Origin: Deltaproteobacteria bacterium
GTDB lineage: Bacteria; Desulfobacterota; Deferrimicrobia; Deferrimicrobiales; Deferrimicrobiaceae
NCBI GenBank assembly: GCA_016218975.1
Contig: JACRCO010000009.1
Location: 1-64,000 of the forward strand
Length of the DNA: 64,000 nt
Direction of reading: 5' to 3'
Below, piece by piece: positions 17,240 through 26,890 of the stretch (the stretch's first letter is position 1; every line of letters begins with the position of its first letter). The notes beneath the pieces are model-generated. The model was not told the DNA's origin and ran no database searches. It was given only the letters and a program-made list of their open reading frames with translations. The translations under genes were made by a program, and so were the position numbers.

Positions 17240-17998
17240 TTACCTGTTTTCCTTCCCGGCGGCGTTCAGGAAATCCGAAACCTGCTTCCGGAGCACGGGA
17301 TCCGAAGAATTCGCGAGTACGTTCCGGAATGCGTTCTCCGCATCCTGCCGCCGCCCGAACGAGAGGAACAATTTACCGAGATCCATCCAGGCCGGGACAG
17401 CATCGGGAGACAGCGCGACGCATACCTCGAGCGTCCGCACCGCGTCCTCGGTGCGCCCACGGTCCGCCTGCAGCATCGCCAGCCGCAGATACGCGTTCAC
17501 GTACCGGTCGTTCATGCCGATCGCCCGCCGATACATCGCCTCGGCCTTTTCCCGGTCGCGCCTGCGCCGGTACTCCTCTCCCATGTTGTAATAAGCCCAT
17601 TCCGGCGTGGGATACAGCACGTTCGACGCCGCGGCCTGGAATTCCCGGATAGCCTCTTCTCCCTTGCCCTGCCGGCTCAGCACTATGCCGAGGTTGTTGT
17701 GCGCTTCCGCGTAATCGGATTTCTTTCCGATCGCTTCGCGGAAATATTTCCCGGCCTTTTCCAGATCCCCCCTCGTCTGGTAGGCCAGCCCGAGCGCCAC
17801 GTCGACCTCCGGATTCCCGGGGTCGAGCTCCGAGGCCTTCGTCAGCTCTCGCATCGCCGACGGCAGGTTCCGCTGCTCCATGTAGGTTATCCCCATCTCC
17901 ATGCGGGCGGATGCCTCCATTTTCCGCTCGGGCGAAACGGGGGCGCAGGCCAGCAACGCCGCGCACGCGGCGATCGGCACAAGGACGAAGCGTTTCAC
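17240..17998 (-). CDS. TPR lipoprotein, PilF/PilW-like type IV pilus biogenesis factor
   Basis: From the GTG at 17998 the product is 252 residues. It has a signal peptide with lipobox (ACAALLAC, acylated Cys at about residue 17), then about five tetratricopeptide repeats (for example PEVDVALGLAYQTRGDLEKAGKYFREAIG and AEAHNNLGIVLSRQGKGEEAIREFQ). PilF/PilW pilotins help PilQ secretin assembly, and this length and layout fit; other outer-membrane TPR lipoproteins are possible. The GTG start overlaps the mtnP TGA stop as GTGA, showing translational coupling. The rodZ-like gene follows after 8 bp. Confidence 0.8.
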   Translation of the reverse strand: MKRFVLVPIAACAALLACAPVSPERKMEASARMEMGITYMEQRNLPSAMRELTKASELDPGNPEVDVALGLAYQTRGDLEKAGKYFREAIGKKSDYAEAHNNLGIVLSRQGKGEEAIREFQAAASNVLYPTPEWAYYNMGEEYRRRRDREKAEAMYRRAIGMNDRYVNAYLRLAMLQADRGRTEDAVRTLEVCVALSPDAVPAWMDLGKLFLSFGRRQDAENAFRNVLANSSDPVLRKQVSDFLNAAGKENR

Positions 17999-18852
17999 GA
18001 ATATTTCCCCAGGAAAATATCGAGACGCTTCCTGGTCGCTGCCGGGATTCTTTTCCTTTCCGTGATAACGGCGTACCGGAGCGCTTCGCCGCATACGCAT
18101 GAATCGTTCCCGGGAAGCTTGCGGGCCACTTCCCTTATGATCCGTTTCGAGTTCTCCACGTTCTTCCTGATGATCGCGAGGATCGCCTCTATCGATACGT
18201 CCTCTTCCGACTCGTGCCAGCAATCGTAGTCGGTCGCGAGGGCCAGGGTTGCATAGCACATCTCGGCTTCCCGGGCGAGTTTCGCTTCCGGCATGTTGGT
18301 CATCCCGATCACGTCGACTCCCCATTTCCTGTAGATCCTGGACTCGGCGCGGGTGGAAAACTGGGGCCCCTCCATGCAGAGGTAGGTGCCTCCCTTGTGC
18401 GTCCGTTTCACCACCTTCTTCGACGCTGCGTACGCCAGGCCCGCCATGTTCGGGCAGACAGGATCCGCGAACGGAATGTGCCCGACGATGCCGTCCCCGA
18501 AAAACGTGGTCGGGCGGAATCGCGTGTGGTCATAGAACTGGTCGACCACGACGATGTCTCCCGGACGAATATGCTCCTTCATGCTTCCCACGGCGGAAAT
18601 GGAAAGGACCCACTTCGCGCCGATTTTTTTCAGCGCGTAGATGTTGGCTCGATAATTGATCTGGGTGGGGAGGAACCGGTGCCCGCGCCCGTGCCGCGGA
18701 AGAAAAGCCAGCGTACGCCCCTCTATCTCCCCCACGACCAAAGCATCCGAGGGATCTCCGAACGGCGTCCGCACGGACACGCTGCGGACGTTCTTCATCC
18801 CCTCCATCTCGTAGAGGCCGGAGCCCCCGATCACGCCCAGTATGTCGGCCAT
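17995..18852 (-). CDS. mtnP: S-methyl-5'-thioadenosine phosphorylase
   Basis: Cleaves methylthioadenosine to adenine and methylthioribose-1-phosphate in polyamine and SAM by-product salvage. 285 residues from the ATG at 18852. Phosphate-binding start GVIGGSGLYEMEG, FLPRHGRGHRFLPTQINYRANIYALK, DQFYDHTRFRPTTFF and MTNMPEAKLAREAEMCYATLALATDYDCWHE are family hallmarks. A longer reading to 18951 would translate a structured leader and is rejected. It has its own likely promoter overlapping the rlmN stop, and its Shine-Dalgarno may be masked by leader structure. A purine nucleoside phosphorylase of the same fold is the alternative. Confidence 0.92.
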   Translation of the reverse strand: MADILGVIGGSGLYEMEGMKNVRSVSVRTPFGDPSDALVVGEIEGRTLAFLPRHGRGHRFLPTQINYRANIYALKKIGAKWVLSISAVGSMKEHIRPGDIVVVDQFYDHTRFRPTTFFGDGIVGHIPFADPVCPNMAGLAYAASKKVVKRTHKGGTYLCMEGPQFSTRAESRIYRKWGVDVIGMTNMPEAKLAREAEMCYATLALATDYDCWHESEEDVSIEAILAIIRKNVENSKRIIREVARKLPGNDSCVCGEALRYAVITERKRIPAATRKRLDIFLGKYS

Positions 18853-18856
18853 CCTG

Positions 18857-18957
18857 TTCGCGGTCTCCTTATAAGAAATTCTATCGCGACCGGGCGAGAC
18901 ACTCCTCACGTGGTACCCCTCGCGGGGGCTCGCCCGGGAAGATAGCAACATTCAATA
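18857..18957 (-). promoter_or_regulatory. Structured mtnP leader with switch-like alternative pairing
   Basis: On the minus strand CCGGGCGAG and CTCGCCCGG (18937-18929 and 18898-18890) form a perfect 9-bp stem. It encloses a CCCC/GGGG hairpin (18928-18925 with 18919-18916) and a short CAC/GTG hairpin. A second helix, CGGTC (18892-18888) with GACCG (18865-18861), shares three bases with the first stem and folds back over the AAGGAG Shine-Dalgarno (18870-18865). The two are mutually exclusive, as in riboswitches. It matches no SAM, SAH or other consensus I recall. Confidence 0.5.
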
Positions 18958-18963
18958 AAGATA

Positions 18964-18993
18964 GATATAAGGTAGAACCTCTCGTCGGCTCAA
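18964..18993 (-). promoter_or_regulatory. Predicted mtnP promoter
   Basis: Minus strand: -35 TTGAGC (18988-18993), which includes the TGA stop of rlmN, an 18-bp spacer, and -10 TATATC (18964-18969). Transcription would start near 18957 and give a leader of about 105 nt containing the structured element. Confidence 0.45.
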
Positions 18994-20042
18994 GGGATTT
19001 TTCGTCCGGCGGATGCGCCGCGGAGCTGGCCGCAGGCCGCGCGGATGTCCGCCCCTCGCCTCTCCCGCGTGATGGTTTGTATCCCGGCTGCGAGGAGGAC
19101 GTCGCGGAACCGGTCCGCGACTTCAAGGAGCGGAGATTCGAAACCGCCGCATTCGTGCACGTTGAAGGGAATCAGGTTGACCTTCACTCTCGCCCCTTTC
19201 AGAAGCCGCGCCAGTTCCGCTGCATCCCGTTCCGAATCGTTGACGCCCGCCAGGAGAACGTATTCCGCGGTCACCTTCCGGCCGCTCCGGAGAGGTATCC
19301 TCTTCATCGCAGCGACGAGTTCCCTGAGCGGATATTTCCGGTTGATGGGCATAAGCGACGTTCGCACGCCGTCCCGCGGCGCATTGATCGAAACGGCGAA
19401 ACTCACCGGGAATTCCTTCGCCATCGCGAGCATGGCCGGGATCACTCCGGCAGTGGAAACGGTCACCCGCTTTCCCGACAGCCCGAAACCGAACTGCGAA
19501 AGGAGGATCGCGACGGCGCGGGAAACCTCCCGCGGGTTATCCAGCGGCTCCCCCATTCCCATGAAGACGACGTTGCTAAGCCTTTCTCCCTTTTCCGCGA
19601 GCCGCCTTGCGGCGAAACACACCTGTTGGACGATCTCGGTGGATGCAAGGTTCCTGCGGAACCCCGCTGCGCCCGTTGCGCAGAATCCGCACTTCAAGGC
19701 GCACCCTGCCTGCGAAGAGATGCAAAGTGTCCTGCGGTCCTCCTCCGGTATGAGAACGCTCTCTATCGCTTCTCCGTCTTCGAGCCGGAACAGATACTTC
19801 TCCGTTCCGTCGAGGGACGATTCCACCATTTCCGCAGGGGGCGAGGAAATGCGGCATTCGCCGGCGAGCTGTTCGCGGAACTTCATAGAGAGGTCGCTCA
19901 TTGGAGCGAAATCCTCCGCGAACCTTTGGTAGATCCAGCGTGAGATCTGCCGTGCGCGGTAACGCTCCTTCCCCCACCGGGAAAGCAGCGATTCCAGTTC
20001 GGGAAGCGTGAGGCCTTTCAGGTCGGTGCGCGGGTCGATCAT
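18990..20042 (-). CDS. rlmN: Dual-specificity 23S rRNA/tRNA adenine C2 methyltransferase RlmN
   Basis: Radical SAM enzyme that methylates A2503 of 23S rRNA and A37 of some tRNAs. About 350 residues from the ATG at 20042 (MIDPRTDLKGLTLPELESLL). The radical SAM cluster motif is in SQAGCALKCGFCATG (CxxxCxxC), followed by NVVFMGMGEPLDN and the SAM-binding segment VSTAGVIPAM. A catalytic Cys near the C terminus (RGADIRAACGQL) is present. The longer reading starting at 20087 would be translated from the inserted 97-bp repeat, so I reject it. No good Shine-Dalgarno precedes the ATG. Confidence 0.95.
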   Translation of the reverse strand: MIDPRTDLKGLTLPELESLLSRWGKERYRARQISRWIYQRFAEDFAPMSDLSMKFREQLAGECRISSPPAEMVESSLDGTEKYLFRLEDGEAIESVLIPEEDRRTLCISSQAGCALKCGFCATGAAGFRRNLASTEIVQQVCFAARRLAEKGERLSNVVFMGMGEPLDNPREVSRAVAILLSQFGFGLSGKRVTVSTAGVIPAMLAMAKEFPVSFAVSINAPRDGVRTSLMPINRKYPLRELVAAMKRIPLRSGRKVTAEYVLLAGVNDSERDAAELARLLKGARVKVNLIPFNVHECGGFESPLLEVADRFRDVLLAAGIQTITRERRGADIRAACGQLRGASAGRKIP

Positions 20043-20050
20043 AGAAAATT

Positions 20051-20147
20051 CAGGGACGGTCCTGATGCCTCCTGTTGATTTATACATGCCGGTTGGATAA
20101 CCAGTATACTACTCTACTGAAGAGAGTCCTCACTCAGGACCGTCCCT
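20051..20147. repeat. 97-bp dispersed repeat with 14-bp terminal inverted repeats, copy B
   Basis: Same ends as copy A (perfect inverted repeat 20052-20065 with 20134-20147) and the same total length. The conserved middle includes GTTGxATAACCAG and AGAGAG. It fills almost the whole space between the ndk terminator and the rlmN start, so the rlmN promoter and leader must lie in or beside it. Confidence 0.85.
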
Positions 20148-20157
20148 ATAACATAAC

Positions 20158-20196
20158 AAAAAACCCCGGCGCGTCATGGATCGACGCGCCGGGGTT
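20158..20196 (-). terminator. Intrinsic terminator after ndk
   Basis: AACCCCGGCGCGTC (20162-20175) pairs perfectly with GACGCGCCGGGGTT (20183-20196) over a 7-nt loop. On the minus strand it is followed by six Ts. It ends the mdh-to-ndk unit. Confidence 0.93.
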
Positions 20197-20221
20197 GTTG
20201 CATCGGATATGATGTATTGCT

Positions 20222-20656
20222 TTACGATACTATATCCAATCTACTGAAAAAATAGCATATTTCTGTCGCAGCCGTTTCCGGGGCGTCGGAGCCGTGCACA
20301 ATATTACGCTCGATGCTTCCGGCGAAGTCGGCGCGTATCGTCCCCTTGTCCGCCTTCGAGGGATCGGTCGCTCCCATGATCTTGCGGTTCCTGGCGATCA
20401 CGTCCTCCCCTTCGAGCACCATCACCACGATAGGTCCCGAAGACATGAAATCGGTCAGGGAGGAGAAGAACGGGCGCTCCCGGTGGACCGCATAGAACCC
20501 TTCCGCCTGTTTCCTGCTCAGATGGAGCATCCTCATGGCGACGATCCGGATGCCTTCCTTCTCGAACCGGCGGATCACCTCTCCGACGATGCCATCAGCG
20601 ACCCCGTCAGGCTTGACGATGGAGAGGGTGCGTTCTTTAGCCGTTACTTTCGTCAT
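20222..20656 (-). CDS. ndk: Nucleoside diphosphate kinase
   Basis: Transfers phosphate between nucleoside tri- and diphosphates through a phosphohistidine. 144 residues with the full family pattern: [12 protein letters not shown] at the N terminus, [17 protein letters not shown] with the catalytic His in NIVHGSD, and EICYFF near the C terminus. It closes the mdh-sucCD-kor cluster 11 bp after korC. The location is sensible because succinyl-CoA synthetase generates NTP that Ndk redistributes. Confidence 0.97.
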   Translation of the reverse strand: MTKVTAKERTLSIVKPDGVADGIVGEVIRRFEKEGIRIVAMRMLHLSRKQAEGFYAVHRERPFFSSLTDFMSSGPIVVMVLEGEDVIARNRKIMGATDPSKADKGTIRADFAGSIERNIVHGSDAPETAATEICYFFSRLDIVS

Positions 20657-20667
20657 GTGGTACGTCC

Positions 20668-21216
20668 TCAGTTCATCTTCGTCTTGGCCATGTCGTAGCC
20701 GGCCCGGAGGGCTTTCTTGTTCATCTCCTCGGTTCCTTTCGGAACCCGCGACAGAACCGCCTTTTCCACCGATTCGATCGTCACTTTACCCGTCAGGGCC
20801 GTGATGGCTCCCAAGGCGACGATGTTGGCGACGAAAGCCTTCCCTATCTCCTCGGATGCCGTCCGGATGATAGGCATCTTGATCACCTTGAAGCTACCCG
20901 CAGGGATAGTTTTGACGAAATCCTCGTCTACGAGCAGCGTTCCGTCGGCCTTTATGTCCTTGTAATATTTGGTGCACGACTCCTGCGTAAGCGAAAGCTG
21001 GAGGTCGATCGCCTGGGCCTTCGGGAAGTCGATCGTCTGGTCGGAAATGATGACTTCCGACTTGGACGCGCCGCCGCGGGCCTCGGGGCCGTATGATTGG
21101 CTCTGGACCGCGTTGATCTTGTCGTAGATCGTCGCGGCCTCGGCGAATATGACACCAGCCAGGATCAGGCCCTGGCCTCCCGAACCGGAAAAACGGATTT
21201 CGTAACGTTCGCTCAT
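20668..21216 (-). CDS. korC: 2-oxoacid:ferredoxin oxidoreductase gamma subunit
   Basis: Gamma chain of the four-subunit CoA-dependent 2-oxoacid:ferredoxin oxidoreductase. 182 residues, with the characteristic [20 protein letters not shown] start, [18 protein letters not shown], and the central [13 protein letters not shown]. It follows korB with a 6-bp gap. In this gene context the substrate is most probably 2-oxoglutarate, making succinyl-CoA and reduced ferredoxin, or the reverse for CO2 fixation. Confidence 0.93.
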   Translation of the reverse strand: MSERYEIRFSGSGGQGLILAGVIFAEAATIYDKINAVQSQSYGPEARGGASKSEVIISDQTIDFPKAQAIDLQLSLTQESCTKYYKDIKADGTLLVDEDFVKTIPAGSFKVIKMPIIRTASEEIGKAFVANIVALGAITALTGKVTIESVEKAVLSRVPKGTEEMNKKALRAGYDMAKTKMN

Positions 21217-21222
21217 GACCTT

Positions 21223-22053
21223 TTAGGCCCTCCCCTCTTTCGGTTTCTTCAGCTTCTCCACGAGACCGTAGTAGGTTTCGCAGTATTCCGGCGCCTCCTT
21301 CTTGAAGAGGACGCCCGTGGGGAACTTGCCCGCGGTCTTTTCCGGCGGAAGCTTGTCGAACGCGGTGATCGGCAGCGAATTGTCCTTCATCCAAAGGAGC
21401 ATGTCGGTCGGGTTCTTGAACTTGTTCCGCCGGCCGTGCGTCGTGGGACAGGCGTTGATGATCTCGAGCACCGACAAACCCTTGTGATTCATGGCCTCGA
21501 TAATCAGCTTGTCGAGCGCCGGGACATGGTATGCCGTCCCACGCCCCACCCAGGAGGCCCCCGCCCCCTTGGCCAGATCAGGGATATTGAAGTTCGGGTC
21601 CACGTTTCCGTAGGGCATCGTGGTCGCGATGTGACCCGACGGGGTGGTCGGCGAATGCTGGCCTCCGGTCATCCCGTAAATGAAGTTATTGAGCACGATG
21701 ACGGTGATGTCTATATTGCGCCGGCAGGCATGTATGAAATGGTTCCCGCCGATCGCAGTGGCATCGCCGTCCCCGCTGACCACCAGGACCTTCTTGTCCG
21801 GCTTGGCCATCTTGAGGCCCGTGGCGAAAGGCAGGGCTCGCCCATGCGTCGTGTGCAGCGTGTTCCAGTCGACGTACCCCGGAAGCCTCGAGGCGCACCC
21901 GATCCCGGAGACAAGCGCGATGTCGTCCTTGGGGATCTTAAGCGAATCGACCGCCCGCAAAAGCGACTTGAAGACGATCCCGTAAGTGCAGCCGGGGCAC
22001 CAGATGTGAGGGAGCTTCCCCCCCCGGATATATTGGTCGTAGTCGAAGGACAT
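21223..22053 (-). CDS. korB: 2-oxoacid:ferredoxin oxidoreductase beta subunit (TPP-binding)
   Basis: The beta chain binds thiamine diphosphate. 276 residues. WCPGCTYGIVFKSLLRA at the N terminus, GIGCASRLPGYVDWNTLHTTHGRALPFATG, the TPP motif GDGDATAIGGNHFIHACRRN, and NNFIYGMTGGQ are the family landmarks. Its ATG abuts the korA stop. Substrate 2-oxoglutarate is inferred from neighbours sucCD and mdh. Confidence 0.94.
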   Translation of the reverse strand: MSFDYDQYIRGGKLPHIWCPGCTYGIVFKSLLRAVDSLKIPKDDIALVSGIGCASRLPGYVDWNTLHTTHGRALPFATGLKMAKPDKKVLVVSGDGDATAIGGNHFIHACRRNIDITVIVLNNFIYGMTGGQHSPTTPSGHIATTMPYGNVDPNFNIPDLAKGAGASWVGRGTAYHVPALDKLIIEAMNHKGLSVLEIINACPTTHGRRNKFKNPTDMLLWMKDNSLPITAFDKLPPEKTAGKFPTGVLFKKEAPEYCETYYGLVEKLKKPKEGRA

Positions 22054-23184
22054 CTACTTGACCTCCTTGATCTTGTCGAGAATCTGGGTGGGGTTGATGG
22101 GGTCGCCGTCGACCCGGTAGATCCCCTCCACCTTGCACCTGCCCTTTGTGCACCGCTCCACTTCGAGAATGATCTGGCCGAGGGAGAGCTCCGGCACGAT
22201 GATCGCGCGGACGCGGGATGCCAGCGCCGCCACCTGCTCCTCCGGGAACGGCCACATCGTCAGCGGACGGAAAAGCCCCGCCTTGATCCCCGCGGCGCGG
22301 GCCTGTTCCACGGCGTTCTTGCCGGACCGCCCCGAAACGCCGTAGGCGAACACCGCGACTTCCGCGTCATCGAGCAGGTACTCCTCGTTGCGGATGATGT
22401 CCTTCTTGTTGGCCTCGATCTTGCGCAGCAGCCTCAGTTCGTCGGTGTGGATCCGGGGGCTCGCGTTGACCGGGAAGCCGTCGGACGCATGGTTCAGGCC
22501 GGTGATGTGCTGCCGGTAGCCGCTGAAGAAGTCGGCCATCGGGGGGACGTCACCCTTTGTCTCGTCGAACGGCATGTATTCCGCCGGCGGGACCGTCGGA
22601 CGCTTCCGGTTCTCGATGGGAATGACCCCCTTGTCGGGAATCTCGATCTTCTCCCGCATGTGGCCGATGATCTCGTCAAAGGCGACGATTACCGGTGTGC
22701 GGTACTTCTCCGCGAGATTGAACGCCCGCACCGTCTCGGAAAAGATCTCCTGCACGTATCCGGGGGTCAGGCAGATCACAGGGTGGTCGCCGTGCGTCCC
22801 CCACTTGCACTGCATGATGTCGCTCTGGCTGGGACCGGTGGGAACACCGGTCGAAGGGCCGCCGCGCATGACGTCGATGACGACGCAGGGGACCTCGCAG
22901 AGCATCCCGAAGCCGAGGTTCTCCTGCTTGAGCGAAAAGCCGGGCCCCGAAGTCGCCGTGAGCGTCTTGGCCCCGGCCAGCGACCCGCCGATCACCGCCG
23001 CCATCGCCGCGATCTCGTCTTCCATCTGAAGGAAGGCCCCGCCGATCTGCGGAAGCCTCCGCGCCATGAACTCCGCCACCTCCGTCGAGGGGGTGATGGG
23101 ATACCCGGCAAAGAAGGTGCACCCCGCGTAGAGCGCCCCTTCCGCACACGCCTCGTTTCCTTGAAGCAGTTTTAACGTGCCCAC
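22054..23184 (-). CDS. korA: 2-oxoacid:ferredoxin oxidoreductase alpha subunit
   Basis: Alpha chain of the oxidoreductase, 376 residues. GNEACAEGALYAGCTFFAGYPITPSTEVAEF and TATSGPGFSLKQENLGFGMLCEVPCVVIDVMRGGPSTGVPT-type segments, plus QSDIMQCKWGTHGDHPVICL, are diagnostic of the KorA/VorB group rather than pyruvate oxidoreductase. The protein lacks the fused gamma domain seen in some archaeal forms, consistent with a separate korC. No spacer separates it from korB. Confidence 0.94.
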   Translation of the reverse strand: MGTLKLLQGNEACAEGALYAGCTFFAGYPITPSTEVAEFMARRLPQIGGAFLQMEDEIAAMAAVIGGSLAGAKTLTATSGPGFSLKQENLGFGMLCEVPCVVIDVMRGGPSTGVPTGPSQSDIMQCKWGTHGDHPVICLTPGYVQEIFSETVRAFNLAEKYRTPVIVAFDEIIGHMREKIEIPDKGVIPIENRKRPTVPPAEYMPFDETKGDVPPMADFFSGYRQHITGLNHASDGFPVNASPRIHTDELRLLRKIEANKKDIIRNEEYLLDDAEVAVFAYGVSGRSGKNAVEQARAAGIKAGLFRPLTMWPFPEEQVAALASRVRAIIVPELSLGQIILEVERCTKGRCKVEGIYRVDGDPINPTQILDKIKEVK

Positions 23185-23219
23185 CGTGTCTCTCCTTTTG
23201 GAATTTCTCGTGGTTTACG

Positions 23220-23459
23220 TCATTTCTTGTCGATGAAGATGGCGAAATCGGGACACCGCAGCTCGCACGCCGCGCAGGCGTTGCACTTGTCGATGTCAAC
23301 CACCTTCACGACGAACATTTCCATGCCCAGCACCTGCGTGGGGCAGAGCTTCACGCAGATCTCGCACCCCTTGCAGTAACGCGGGACGATGCTGATCTTC
23401 ACCTTCTGGTTTTCGGTCGATTCTATCTTCTCCGCCGTCTGCACCTGCGCGTTTGCCAT
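23220..23459 (-). CDS. korD: 2-oxoacid:ferredoxin oxidoreductase delta subunit (2x[4Fe-4S])
   Basis: Small ferredoxin-like subunit, 79 residues, with two cluster motifs CKGCEICVKLCP and CNACAACELRCP. It carries electrons between the catalytic subunits and soluble ferredoxin. A 20-residue polar N-terminal extension precedes the clusters. Gene order korD-A-B-C is the same as in Geobacter-type clusters. Confidence 0.93.
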   Translation of the reverse strand: MANAQVQTAEKIESTENQKVKISIVPRYCKGCEICVKLCPTQVLGMEMFVVKVVDIDKCNACAACELRCPDFAIFIDKK

Positions 23460-23483
23460 TGCCTTGGTCCCTTCCTTTGCGGA

Positions 23484-24365
23484 TTAATGTACTTTCAGTC
23501 CGAGCCGTTTCGCCAGCGTGATCCCAAGGTCGGATGGCGCCTCGGAGACCGAGATTCCCGCCGCCTTGAACGCTTCGATCTTTTCCGCGGCAGTCCCTTT
23601 GCCGCCTGATATGATGGCTCCTGCGTGGCCCATCCGCTTCCCCTTGGGAGCGGTCTGGCCCGCCACGAAGCCGACGACCGGCTTGTTCATCTTCGTTTTC
23701 ACGAACGTCGCAGCCTCTTCCTCCGCAGTACCGCCGATTTCCCCGATCAGGATGACGGCCTCGGTCTTCGGGTCGTTCTGGAAGGCAGACAGGACGTCGA
23801 TGAAATTCGTTCCGTTCACCGGGTCGCCGCCGATGCCGATGCACGTGGACTGGCCCAGCCCCAGCGTCGTCACCTGGTGGACGGCTTCATAGGTGAGGGT
23901 TCCGGAGCGTGAGACGATCCCGATCGTCCCCGGCCGGTGGATGTATCCCGGCATGATGCCGATCTTGCACTCGCCCGGCGTGATGACGCCCGGGCAGTTC
24001 GGCCCGACGAGGCGGGTCTTCTTCCCTTCCATGTACCGCTTCACCTTCACCATGTCGATGATGGGGATGCCCTCGGTGATACAGACTGCGATATCCACCT
24101 TCGCATCCACCGCTTCGCAGATGGCGTCCGCCGAGAAGGCAGGCGGAACGTAGATGACCGTGGCGTTGGCGCCGGTCGCCTTGACGGCGTCGGCCACCGT
24201 GTTGAACACGGGAACACCCTCGATCCTGGCGCCGGCCTTGCCGGGCGTGACTCCCCCGACGATATTCGTGCCGTACTCCAGCATCTGCTTCGTGTGGAAC
24301 GCTCCGACCGCCCCGGTGATGCCCTGGACAAGTACCTTCGTGTCTTTATTGATCCAGATGCTCAT
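23484..24365 (-). CDS. sucD: Succinyl-CoA synthetase alpha subunit
   Basis: Reversibly couples succinyl-CoA cleavage to NTP formation. 293 residues: N-terminal CoA-binding Rossmann domain ([29 protein letters not shown]), [21 protein letters not shown], and the catalytic His segment [19 protein letters not shown]. Co-encoded with sucC (10 bp apart) and the kor genes, so substrate passes directly from 2-oxoglutarate oxidation. Confidence 0.97.
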   Translation of the reverse strand: MSIWINKDTKVLVQGITGAVGAFHTKQMLEYGTNIVGGVTPGKAGARIEGVPVFNTVADAVKATGANATVIYVPPAFSADAICEAVDAKVDIAVCITEGIPIIDMVKVKRYMEGKKTRLVGPNCPGVITPGECKIGIMPGYIHRPGTIGIVSRSGTLTYEAVHQVTTLGLGQSTCIGIGGDPVNGTNFIDVLSAFQNDPKTEAVILIGEIGGTAEEEAATFVKTKMNKPVVGFVAGQTAPKGKRMGHAGAIISGGKGTAAEKIEAFKAAGISVSEAPSDLGITLAKRLGLKVH

Positions 24366-24375
24366 GTTCGCCCCC

Positions 24376-25542
<1,167 letters not shown>

Positions 25543-25625
25543 ATCCCTACCGTCCCTCCTGAAGAATGAAATTGGCGGATGATCTGCAACGCTGCGAACG
25601 ACGCGGCAGGACCCAAATACGAATT

Positions 25626-25634
25626 ATTATAACA
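25626..25634 (-). promoter_or_regulatory. Extended -10 promoter element upstream of sucC
   Basis: The minus strand reads TGTTATAAT, a full consensus extended -10 (TGnTATAAT), about 85 bp before the sucC start. A recognisable -35 is not obvious, which is acceptable for extended -10 promoters. Confidence 0.5.
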
Positions 25635-25700
25635 GAATGGGCCTCCAGCAATCGGCGCGGGGCAGGCCCGGGCCGGCATCCGCCGTAATGAACCCTATCG

Positions 25701-26765
<1,065 letters not shown>

Positions 26766-26811
26766 TTATGGGATGATTTCAGGCGGGATGGGGTGATCTC
26801 GCCCTAAACCG

Positions 26812-26845
26812 AGCATACAGTATACAAAGGTCCGCGGCATGTCAA
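26812..26845 (-). promoter_or_regulatory. mdh operon promoter with tandem GTATACT-GTATGCT motif
   Basis: Minus strand: -35 TTGACA (26840-26845), a 15-bp spacer, -10 TATACT (26819-26824). Two 7-bp repeats, GTATACT (26819-26825) and GTATGCT (26812-26818), overlap the -10 and start region. The icd promoter has the same arrangement. A shared repressor or activator site is likely. Confidence 0.6.
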
Positions 26846-26890
26846 GGAAAAACCGGGAATTGCGCCAATAGGCCGCGGCTGCGATCCGTC

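Noticed and set aside
18853-18951. N-terminal extension of mtnP
   Set aside because: The 33 extra codons cover the structured leader and Shine-Dalgarno; the family begins at MADILGVIGGSGLY.
18857-18957. Known SAM or SAH riboswitch
   Set aside because: The sequence does not contain the conserved cores of SAM-I, SAM-II or SAH riboswitches as I know them; only the general switch logic is kept as a finding.
20043-20087. N-terminal extension of rlmN
   Set aside because: The extra 15 codons are translated from the 97-bp repeat and are not part of the RlmN family.
20101-20110. GTATAC in repeat copy B as another TCA-type operator
   Set aside because: It lacks the tandem second half and the TTGACA at 15 bp, and is not conserved in copy A.
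21097-23175. 692-codon plus-strand open frame opposite korA, korB and korC
   Set aside because: Antisense shadow; the minus-strand genes have full family signatures.
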